Shown: in pieces, positions 1 through 7,623 of the stretch
Layout of the letters: the number at the start of each line of letters is the position of its first letter
Numbering within the stretch: the first letter of the stretch is position 1
DNA from: an uncultured bacterium
GTDB taxonomy: Bacteria; Planctomycetota; UBA1135; GCA-002686595
Length of the DNA: 64,000 nucleotides
Reading direction: 5' to 3'
Assembly: GCA_938075305.1 (NCBI GenBank)
Contig: CALJGV010000011.1
Span: 38,685 to 102,684, forward strand
The notes under the pieces: generated by a model
Seen by the model: the letters and a program-made list of their open reading frames with translations, nothing else
Database searches by the model: none
Told to the model about the DNA's origin: nothing
Translations under genes and position numbers: made by a program

Positions 1-1222
1 GCTGGTCTGCCTCTCGTCCCTGGTGACCGGCGCGCTCCACGTCCGGGGCCGGTTCGGAGCTCCCGCCTTCGCGCCAGCCGCCATGAACCTCGCGTGGATC
101 GCCACGCTGCTGGTGATCGCGTGGCAGTTCGGCTGGGGGGACGCGTCCGCAGCCGAGGCCGGAGGACCCGACCAGGCCGCCCGCCACGTGGCCATGGCCC
201 GCTGGCTCGCCTGGGGGCTCCTGGTGGCTGGGCTCGTGCAGCTCGCGGTCCAGTGGCCGGCCCTGCGCTCAGCGGGCCTCCTGGGGCGCCGTGGGGGCGC
301 GAGGGCCCTCCCGCCGGGCGCCCCCGGCCCCGGGGAGGTCCTGCGGCGCTCGGCTCCCCTGGCCCTCGGGGCGGCCGTGTACCAGATCAACGTGATGGTG
401 GACGGCCTGATGGCCGAGAGCCTGCTCTCGAACGGCGGCCCCACCGCCCACTACTACGCCAACCGCGTCCAGCAGTTCCCCCTGGCGCTCGTGGCCATCG
501 CCGCGACCAGCGCCGTGTTCCCGGCCCTCCAGCAGCTCGGCCACCGCCGCGAGCGAGCGGCCCTGCGTCGGCTGCACGACCGCACCCACCTGGCCATCGC
601 GGCGGTGGCCCTGCCGGCGGCTGTGGGGCTCTTCGTCCTCGCCCGGCCCGTGGTGGAGGTCTCCTTCGAGCACGGGGCCTTCGGCCCCGAGGGCGTGGAC
701 CGGACCACCCTGGCCCTCAAGGCGCTCTGCTTCGCCATCGTGCCCGCCGGCGCCACGGGGCTCGTGGCCCGCACCTACTACTCCGTGGGCGACTTCACCA
801 CGCCCGTGAAGGTGTCCGCCGCGATGCTCGTGCTGAACGGGCTCCTGAACGTGCTCTTCCTGGTGGGGATGGGGATGGACGTGGAGGGGCTCGCCGCGGC
901 CACCGCGGTGACGAGCGCGCTCAACGTCGCGATGCTACTTCCTGGCCTCACGCGCAGGCTGGGCCTGCCGAAGAGCGAGGTGCCATTCGGGCATGCGTTG
1001 CCCCGGATCGCCGTCGCATCGGCGCTCTCGGGCCTCGCGGCGGGCCTCACCGAGCAGGGGTTGGACGGGATCCTGGGTCCGGCCGTGGCGCTCCTCGTCG
1101 CGATCGGCGCCGGCGGCGCGGTGTACCTGGGCGCCGCCCTCGCCCTGGGCATCGAGGACGTGCGAGCGATCAGCAAGAAGGTGCTCGGCCGGCTGCGCCC
1201 GGGGCGCGGCGCAGCCCGCTGA
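1..1222 (+). CDS. murJ: MurJ/MviN lipid II flippase, 5'-truncated
   Basis: C-terminal part of an integral membrane lipid II flippase of the MOP superfamily, which moves the peptidoglycan precursor to the outer face of the inner membrane. The frame is open from base 2, so the true start lies outside the window; about 406 residues are visible. The visible part is a series of hydrophobic helices with family-typical stretches such as RGRFGAPAFAP near the left edge and ARTYYSVGDFTTPVKVS near 770-820. The C terminus is short and basic (GRLRPGRGAAR), which fits a cytoplasmic end. A 205-bp gap with no recognisable motif separates it from nrdJ. The family call is confident; nothing can be said about its promoter or N-terminal helices. 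Confidence 0.9.
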   Translation, partial: LVCLSSLVTGALHVRGRFGAPAFAPAAMNLAWIATLLVIAWQFGWGDASAAEAGGPDQAARHVAMARWLAWGLLVAGLVQLAVQWPALRSAGLLGRRGGARALPPGAPGPGEVLRRSAPLALGAAVYQINVMVDGLMAESLLSNGGPTAHYYANRVQQFPLALVAIAATSAVFPALQQLGHRRERAALRRLHDRTHLAIAAVALPAAVGLFVLARPVVEVSFEHGAFGPEGVDRTTLALKALCFAIVPAGATGLVARTYYSVGDFTTPVKVSAAMLVLNGLLNVLFLVGMGMDVEGLAAATAVTSALNVAMLLPGLTRRLGLPKSEVPFGHALPRIAVASALSGLAAGLTEQGLDGILGPAVALLVAIGAGGAVYLGAALALGIEDVRAISKKVLGRLRPGRGAAR

Positions 1223-1427
1223 CGCGGGTGGTCCGGGCGACCTCGGTGCAGGCCCCCCCTTGCAACCGAAGCGGTTGGCGCGAATCATGGTCCCCAGGTC
1301 GGCACCCGTGCCTGATGGGGCGACGTCGACGAAGAGTCCCAAGCCCAGTCCACACCACGTGACCTCGACGCAGCCGCAAGCAACCGACCTTCTCCAGCAC
1401 GACCTCGAAGCAACGGGAACGGAGGCC

Positions 1428-3929
1428 ATGAACCACGGCGCGAAGACCTCCGACCTGGCGGGTGAGCCTCAGGAGGACGGGGCGTTCCTCGACAGCGTGG
1501 ATCCCCCCGCGGACCTGCCGGATCCGGACCTGGGCGAGAACTCCCTGAAGGTGCTCGAGCGTCGTTACCTGATCCGCGGAGACGACGGAGAGCTCACCGA
1601 GACGCCGCGCCAGATGTTCTGGCGGGTGGCGCGTACGGTGGCCAGCGCCGAGGTGAAGTTCGACGCGGAGCCCGAGGAGGCCGTCGAGGTCGCCCGGGAC
1701 TTCTACACCCTCATGAGCCAGCGGATGTTCCTGCCGAACAGCCCCTGCCTCACGAACGCGGGCCGGGGCAGCGGGATGCTCTCCGCCTGCTTCGTGCTCC
1801 CGGTCCCCGACTCCGTCGAGGGCATCTACGAGGCGGTCAAGGCCACCGCGCTCATCCAGAAGGCCGGCGGCGGCACCGGCTTCAACTTCTCTCGCATCCG
1901 CCCGGCAGGGCGGCTCGTGAAGAGCTCCGGCGGCCAGGGCGCTGGCCCCCTCACCTTCATGGACGTCTTCTCCAAGGCGTCCGACTCGATCCAGCAGGGC
2001 GCCTTCCGCAAGGGCGCCAACATGGGGATCCTCCGGGTGGACCACCCGGACATCGCGGAATTCATCGTCTGCAAGGACGACCGCTCCAAGCTGAACAACT
2101 TCAACGTCAGCGTGGCGGTCACCGACCGCTTCATGGAGCAGCTTCGGGAGGACCCTGGTGCCGCCCACCAGGTCCTCGACCCACTCACAGGAGAGTGGGC
2201 GCCGCTGGAGCGGGACGGAGCCACCTGCACGGTCGGCGACCTGTGGAACTCGGTCATCGAACACGCCCACGCCTCTGGCGAGCCCGGTGTGGTCTTCATC
2301 GACCGAATCAACGCCGCCAACCCCATCAAGAACGTGGGGCAGATCGAGGCGACCAACCCCTGCGGTGAGCAGCCCCTGCACGCCTGGGACTCCTGCAACC
2401 TCGGATCCATCAACCTCGGCCGCTTCGTCATCCCCGAGGTCGACGAGGCGACGGGCGAGGCGACCTCCCGCTTCCACTGGGACGCCTACCGCGAGGTCAT
2501 CCACACCTGCACGCGCTTCCTCGACGACGTCATCGAGGTCAACGAGTACCCCCTGCGTGAGATCGCCGAGATGTCCCGCTCGACCCGGCGCATCGGCCTC
2601 GGGGTCATGGGCTTCGCCGACGCCCTCTACTCCCTCGGGCTGCCGTACGACTCCCAGGAGGCGTGCGCCTTCGGCGAGGAGATCATGCGGGTGCTGAACG
2701 AGGAGTCGCATCTCGCCTCCGAGGTGCTCGCCGAGGAGCGCGGCACCTTCGGGGCCTGGGAGGGTTCCGAGTACGAGGCGCAGGGAAAAAGCCTAAGGAA
2801 TAGCTACACGACCACGATCGCGCCCACCGGGACCATCTCCATCATCGCGGGCTGCTCGGGGGGGATCGAGCCCATGTTCAGCCTCGCCTTCGAGCGCCAG
2901 ATCATGAAGGACGCGGACGGTAACCCCACCGTCATGCGCGAGATCAACGAGGTCTTCGAGCGCACCGCGCAGGCGTCCGGTTACTTCTCTGACGAGTTGG
3001 TCGAGAGGATCCTCGCCGACGGGACGCTCGCGCACATCGACGAGGTGCCCGAGGCGGACCAGCGGCTCTTCGTGACCGCCCACGACATTGCGCCCGAGTG
3101 GCACATGCGCATGCAGGCCGCCTTCCAGCGCCACTGCGACGCGTCGATTTCGAAGACGATCAACTTCCCCAAGTCCGCTAGCGTCGAGGATGTTCGAGAG
3201 ATCTACGACATGGCAGTCGACATGGGCGTGAAAGGTGTCACTGTGTACCGCGACGGCTGCCGCGACATGCAGCCCATGGCGCTCAAGGGCGCCGACCGTC
3301 CCACGGGAGGGATGGCGACTGACGCGGCAGGGGCCGGGACCGCACGCCCGACTCCTGCCGCTGAAGTCCTCCAGGGAGGAGCTCAGCTCGACCCCGTCCG
3401 CTTGCCGGAGATCATGCCGTCCCTGCGGATCCGGCAGATGACGCCCTTCGGCAACATGCACGTGAAGGTGTCGGTGGACCCGACCGCGGGTCGAGAGCGC
3501 GAGGTCTTCGCCCAGCTCGGCAAGGGGGGCGACGTGGCCAACTCGGACCTCGAAGCCATCTGCCGCATCCTCTCCCTTTGGCTCCGCTCCAACGGCAGCC
3601 TGGAGAAGGCGGTCTCCCAGCTCTCGGGGATCGGCTCCAGCCTGACGGTGCCGACGAAGGACGGCCGGATCATGTCCCTGGCGGACGGCCTCGCGACGGC
3701 GCTGCTGCGCTACAAGAGAGCCAAGGACGAGCACGGCCTCGAGGCCCTGCTGCTGGGCCGCGTGTCCGCCGAGGAACTGGACGGTGACCCGAACCAGAAG
3801 CGCACCCACTCCTCACCCAAGGTGAGCGACGCTGAGCGCTACAAGGTCAAATGCCCCCAGTGTGAGGGGGGCGTCTCGTTCGAGGAGGGCTGCGTCATGT
3901 GCCACTCCTGCGGGTTCAGCCAGTGCTAG
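1428..3929 (+). CDS. nrdJ: Adenosylcobalamin-dependent (class II) ribonucleoside-diphosphate reductase
   Basis: Reduces ribonucleotides to deoxyribonucleotides using an adenosylcobalamin-derived radical. I chose the ATG at 1428 (833 aa) because GGAG precedes it; the frame is open far upstream but that part is low-complexity and overlaps murJ. The active-site NPCGE motif lies at residues 310-314 (Cys312, Glu314). Partner cysteines of the N-terminal half are in the PCLTNAG segment (Cys107) and SACFV (Cys121). A TSCPD-type domain covers roughly residues 660-740. The last 25 residues form a cysteine-rich tail with repeated CxxC pairs, as in long bacterial NrdJ proteins, which fits a zinc ribbon or re-reduction tail. 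I looked for a cobalamin riboswitch in the upstream 205 bp and saw no B12-box-like sequence. Confidence 0.95.
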   Translation: MNHGAKTSDLAGEPQEDGAFLDSVDPPADLPDPDLGENSLKVLERRYLIRGDDGELTETPRQMFWRVARTVASAEVKFDAEPEEAVEVARDFYTLMSQRMFLPNSPCLTNAGRGSGMLSACFVLPVPDSVEGIYEAVKATALIQKAGGGTGFNFSRIRPAGRLVKSSGGQGAGPLTFMDVFSKASDSIQQGAFRKGANMGILRVDHPDIAEFIVCKDDRSKLNNFNVSVAVTDRFMEQLREDPGAAHQVLDPLTGEWAPLERDGATCTVGDLWNSVIEHAHASGEPGVVFIDRINAANPIKNVGQIEATNPCGEQPLHAWDSCNLGSINLGRFVIPEVDEATGEATSRFHWDAYREVIHTCTRFLDDVIEVNEYPLREIAEMSRSTRRIGLGVMGFADALYSLGLPYDSQEACAFGEEIMRVLNEESHLASEVLAEERGTFGAWEGSEYEAQGKSLRNSYTTTIAPTGTISIIAGCSGGIEPMFSLAFERQIMKDADGNPTVMREINEVFERTAQASGYFSDELVERILADGTLAHIDEVPEADQRLFVTAHDIAPEWHMRMQAAFQRHCDASISKTINFPKSASVEDVREIYDMAVDMGVKGVTVYRDGCRDMQPMALKGADRPTGGMATDAAGAGTARPTPAAEVLQGGAQLDPVRLPEIMPSLRIRQMTPFGNMHVKVSVDPTAGREREVFAQLGKGGDVANSDLEAICRILSLWLRSNGSLEKAVSQLSGIGSSLTVPTKDGRIMSLADGLATALLRYKRAKDEHGLEALLLGRVSAEELDGDPNQKRTHSSPKVSDAERYKVKCPQCEGGVSFEEGCVMCHSCGFSQC

Positions 3930-3936
3930 CTCGACC

Positions 3937-4770
3937 CTAGCGCCGCAGGCTGCCCCTGGGCTTGGCCGCGCCGGCCTTCGGGTCCGTGGACTCGTCCCCG
4001 GATCCGGGGATGCGTCGACCGAAGATGTCCGTCGCGCCTCCGGTCTCTCCGGTCTCGCCGGGGACGGTGCGCCCGAAGATGTCGGTGGACAGCGACGGCG
4101 CGTCCGCCGACGGGGCGATCGTCCGACCGAAGATGTCACTGCGACCGGTCATCCGCGGCGTGCGCCGGGTGAAGATCAGCTGATTGCTGTTGCCGCCCCA
4201 AGAGAGGAGGAGCTGGCGCTCGGTGAAGGCGGCCTTGAACTCCCTGGGCTGGCCGGTCCGCTCCCAGGCGAGGCCCTCGCTGTTCGAGTCCTGGAAGCTG
4301 CCGATCATCGTCGTCAGGGTCAGGCGACCCTCCGGGTCGAGGACGTACTCGCCGCCGAGGGACATGTGGAAGGCCAGCCCGTTCAGGCGCGACGTCGGGT
4401 CTCCCGTGCCATGGAGCTCCAGGGACAGGAAGTTCTCGCTGATGACGAGCAGGCCCGAGACCCCCTGGCTGGTGGACGGCGACTTGCGCAGCTTCATGCT
4501 CTTGAGCTGCCATCCACCGACGAGCATCTCCTGGGGGGACTGGGCTTCCGCCGAGTCCCTGCGGCGGCCGAACACGTCCAGGGTCGTGTCGCGGGTCGCG
4601 CCCGGGAACTCGCGGGCGCGCTCGTCGTCCTCCGTGGCGGCGGTCCTCGTTGTTCCCTGCTCTTGCGCTCCTCGGGCGGTCCCGCGCGTTCGAGGCGACC
4701 CCTCCTGGTTGGCGAAGGACAGGACGGTCAGGGTGCTCAAGAGGAGCGGGAGGGCGTGGTGTAGTTTCAT
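3937..4770 (-). CDS. Secreted protein with lipocalin-like core and DIFGR repeats, unknown function
   Basis: A 277-aa protein with an N-terminal signal peptide (hydrophobic to about residue 20). The middle, about 82-203, starts with GGWQLKSMKL and alternates beta-strand-like stretches; this vaguely resembles a lipocalin-like fold, an inference from pattern only. The unusual part is a five-residue motif D-[IV]-F-G-R at 65-69, 212-216, 230-234 and 248-252. The last three are spaced exactly 18 residues apart and the period shows in DNA as GAAGATGTC on the plus strand at 4021, 4075 and 4129 (54 bp). The linkers are Pro/Gly/Ser/Thr-rich. The gene converges on nrdJ with 7 bp between stop codons and diverges from the DsbD-type gene. 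I cannot assign a function. Confidence 0.75.
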   Translation of the reverse strand: MKLHHALPLLLSTLTVLSFANQEGSPRTRGTARGAQEQGTTRTAATEDDERAREFPGATRDTTLDVFGRRRDSAEAQSPQEMLVGGWQLKSMKLRKSPSTSQGVSGLLVISENFLSLELHGTGDPTSRLNGLAFHMSLGGEYVLDPEGRLTLTTMIGSFQDSNSEGLAWERTGQPREFKAAFTERQLLLSWGGNSNQLIFTRRTPRMTGRSDIFGRTIAPSADAPSLSTDIFGRTVPGETGETGGATDIFGRRIPGSGDESTDPKAGAAKPRGSLRR

Positions 4771-5017
4771 GGTCGATGGGGCCGGGCAGGCTCTCCACTG
4801 TGTCGGAGGTCGGCGCCCTGCGCCATGAGCACCTGTGCAAGGATCCTGATCGAGACACGTTTCAGGCGGGCAAGACCCGTGAATGTGCCCTCGCGGGACA
4901 CCAAAACCCCGTACTCCTCCCAGGGCCCGCGGTCACGGCCTCCCGGGCTCCTGATAACTTCTTCGTCGCCGGGGTGCGTCAATCCCGACGTCCGCCGGCA
5001 CCGATCAAGGACGGTCC

Positions 5018-7576
5018 ATGTCTCGACTTCTCTCCCTCATCCTCGTTGCGCTCGCGACGCTCGTCCCCGCGAGCGCCCAGTCCGTCAAGGTCAAGCTCTT
5101 CTCGAAGGCCGCCGGAGACGACGTGCTCGTGGCGATCCAGATCCGGCCGTCCTTCGGCTGCTGGGTCTACGACCAGGGGGACCCCAGCGAGGTTGGGGGA
5201 CTGCCGACCACGGTGACCCTCGGGGAGCTCGAGGGCGCTGAATGGACCGAGGTCTGGTACCCCGAGCCCAAGGTGAAGCCCGACGAGGGCTACGGACCAG
5301 CGCGCGTCTTCGACAAGAAGACCTACCTGTTCGCCGCCGCCAGGGGCGCCGCGGCCGCCGGCGTCGACGCCGGCGCAGTGGGCGCTCTGGTCGCGGGGCA
5401 GGTGTGCGACGAGAACCAGTGCCTCCCCTTCGAGGAGGACCTCGAGACCCTCGGGGCCGGGCCGGAGTCGGTCTGGGAGGGCTTCCCCGAGTCGCTGCTG
5501 GCCGAGCCCGAGGAGGACCCGCTGACTTGGAGCCCTGACTTCGGCGACGAGGCGGCGGCGGCGCGGGCGTTCGCGAGGGTGCTCGACGGGGACGACGGCG
5601 AGATCGTCGAGCTCGTGGTGCAGGTGGCGACGCCGGAGCACTGGCACATGTACCACGGCCCCACCGCCGAGGACATGGGTCCGGGGATCGGGACCCCGAC
5701 CACCGTCACCGTCGAGGGCGGCAACGTGGACTGGGAAGACGAGGTCCAGTACCCCGAGCCCTTCCGCTACGTGCAGGACGCCTCGGACGAGGAGAAGGGA
5801 TGGCTCTGGGCCCACGAGGGCCTCTTCCACTTCGCCCTCCGCGGCGAGGCCTTCGACGAATTCGACCCGGGTGATGTCGAGGTCAGCCTCGACGGCCAGT
5901 CCTGCGACGACGGCGCCTGCCTCCCGGTGAACTTCTCCGGCATCGAGGTCGTGGGGGCCGGCTCGGACGCCCTGTTCGCGGCGGCCTTCGCCACCTGGAC
6001 CCTCCCGCAGACGGCCAGCGGCGGGGCAGGGGCGGCCATGGGACCCGGCGCTGTTCCCGATGCCGGGAGTGGCACTGGCACTGGCGCGGGCGCCGAGACC
6101 GAGACCGACGCCGGGGCGGTCGTCGGAGCGGCGGAGTCGACGCCCACGGTCGAGGCCCCCCCGGCCGACAGCGAGAAGCGCTCCTTCGGCCAGGAGACCG
6201 AGAGCGAGGGCCTGCTCGAGTTCATCCTGCTGGCCATCGGCGCGGGGCTCTTCACCCTGCTGATGCCCTGCACCTACCCGATGATCCCCATCACGATCTC
6301 GTTCTTCACCAAGCAGGCGGACGAGAAGGGCGGCAACGCGCTCCTGCTCGCCTCGGTGTACGGGCTCGGAATCGTGCTGATGTTCGTGCTGCTGGGGGTC
6401 GTCGCCGGGCCCCTGCTGGTGCCCTTCGCCACGCACTACGTGACGAACCTGTTCATCGGCGTCCTGTTCGTGGTCTTCGCCCTGGCGCTCTTCGGGGCGA
6501 TCACGCTCAACCCGCCCCAGTTCCTCATGGGCGCCGCGGGCAAGGCCAGCGGCACGGGCGGGATCTACGGCGTCTTCCTCATGGGCCTGACCCTGGTGAT
6601 CACGAGCTTCACCTGCACCGGTCCCTTCGTCGGCACCCTGATCGCCGCCGGCGCCAGCGGCGGCGTGATGCGCATCGTGATCGGAATGGGGGTCTTCGGA
6701 GCGACCATGGCGGCGCCGTTCGTCGTCCTGGCGCTGATCCCCAGCCGCCTCAGCGCGATCCCGTCGGCGGGCGGGTGGATGAACACGCTCAAGGTCTTCA
6801 TGGGCTTCGTCGAGCTCGCGGCGGCGCTGAAGTTCTTCTCCAACGCGGACATCGCCCTGCAGGCCGGCTGGCTGCCGCGCGAGGTCTTCCTGATGATGTG
6901 GGCGGCCATCGGCCTGGCCGCGGCGATGTACCTGTTCGGTCGCATCAATCTGAAGGGAGAGTCCCCCGACGGCGAGATCGGACCGGGCCGGCTCTGCGGC
7001 GGTCTGGTGACCCTGATCGCCTCCGCTTACTGCTTCATGGGAGTCCTCGGGTACCACCTCGACGAGACCATCATGTCGGCCATGGCGCCGCCGCCCGAGT
7101 ACTCCCGGGGCCTCGTGGAGACCCACAAGGCCGAGGTCGTCAGCGGCGGCAGCAGCCTGGCCCTCCCCGCGGGCGTCAAGCGCCAGGGCGGATCGCTGGT
7201 GGTCGTGGACGACTACGACCTGGCCCTGAAGGTTGCGCGAGAGCGCGGGCTGGGTGTGCTGGTGAACTTCACCGGCCACACGTGAGTGGTCTGCCGCAAG
7301 ATGGAGGTCTCCATCTTCCCCAAGCCTGAAGTCCGCGCCCTGAAGCAGCGCTGGGTCGAGGCCCGGCTCCACTCCGATGCCCATGACCTCGCGCTCAGGG
7401 AGCGCATCGCGGGCCTGATCGAAACCCTCGCGGGCAGCCCCGCCCAGCCCATCTACGTTGCGGTGGACCCCGCAACGGAGGAAGAGATCAACCGCTTCAA
7501 GGGCGGGACCATCAAGGACTGGTCGCCGTTCGTCGAGTTCATGACAGCGGTGACTGAGGACCTCGAGTCCCGCTGA
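5018..7576 (+). CDS. dsbD: DsbD-type thiol:disulfide reductase, predicted selenoprotein (UGA at 7283-7285)
   Basis: Predicted 852-aa inner-membrane protein passing electrons from cytoplasmic thioredoxin to the periplasm. A signal peptide (1-20) is followed by two tandem DsbD alpha-like domains, each with a CxxxxC pair (Cys130/Cys135 and Cys296/Cys301). A linker rich in Ala/Gly/Thr precedes about eight membrane helices from residue ~405, with the paired cysteines Cys418 (MPCTYP) and Cys533 (FTCTG). The C-terminal thioredoxin domain is interrupted by TGA at 7283-7285, exactly where the first active-site Cys should be: FTGHT-[UGA]-VVCRKME. The frame continues to a normal stop at 7576. Reading UGA as selenocysteine gives Sec756-Val-Val-Cys759. 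A SECIS-like hairpin follows at once. Ending translation at 7285 would remove the catalytic domain, so recoding is the better reading. Confidence 0.88.
7283..7317 (+). promoter_or_regulatory. SECIS-like hairpin after in-frame UGA in dsbD
   Basis: The UGA is 7283-7285. A perfect 8-bp stem pairs 7298-7305 (AAGATGGA) with 7310-7317 (TCCATCTT), enclosing the tetraloop GGTC at 7306-7309. Twenty nucleotides separate the UGA from the loop. As I recall the E. coli fdhF element, its apical loop is also GGUC and starts about 18 nt after the UGA. The GG at the start of the loop is the part bound by SelB. The hairpin is also coding, over the residues after Cys759. Confidence 0.82.
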
Positions 7577-7596
7577 CACCCCCCCGCTCGCGTCGC

Positions 7597-7614
7597 CTCG
7601 GGGCTTGCCCCGGG
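7597..7614. terminator. Short hairpin between convergent genes
   Basis: A 7-bp stem (7597-7603 with 7608-7614, one G-U pair) closes a CTTG tetraloop in the 47-bp gap between the convergent dsbD and metalloprotease genes. There is no T tract on either side, so it is only a weak bidirectional terminator candidate. Confidence 0.4.
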
Positions 7615-7623
7615 TGCTGGCGC

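Noticed and set aside
1223..1427. Possible cobalamin riboswitch or NrdR boxes upstream of the B12-dependent reductase.
   Set aside because: No B12-box-like sequence or paired NrdR-like repeats were seen.
7286..7576. The stretch after the dsbD UGA as a separate small gene.
   Set aside because: It has no suitable start or ribosome-binding site and continues the thioredoxin domain in the same frame.
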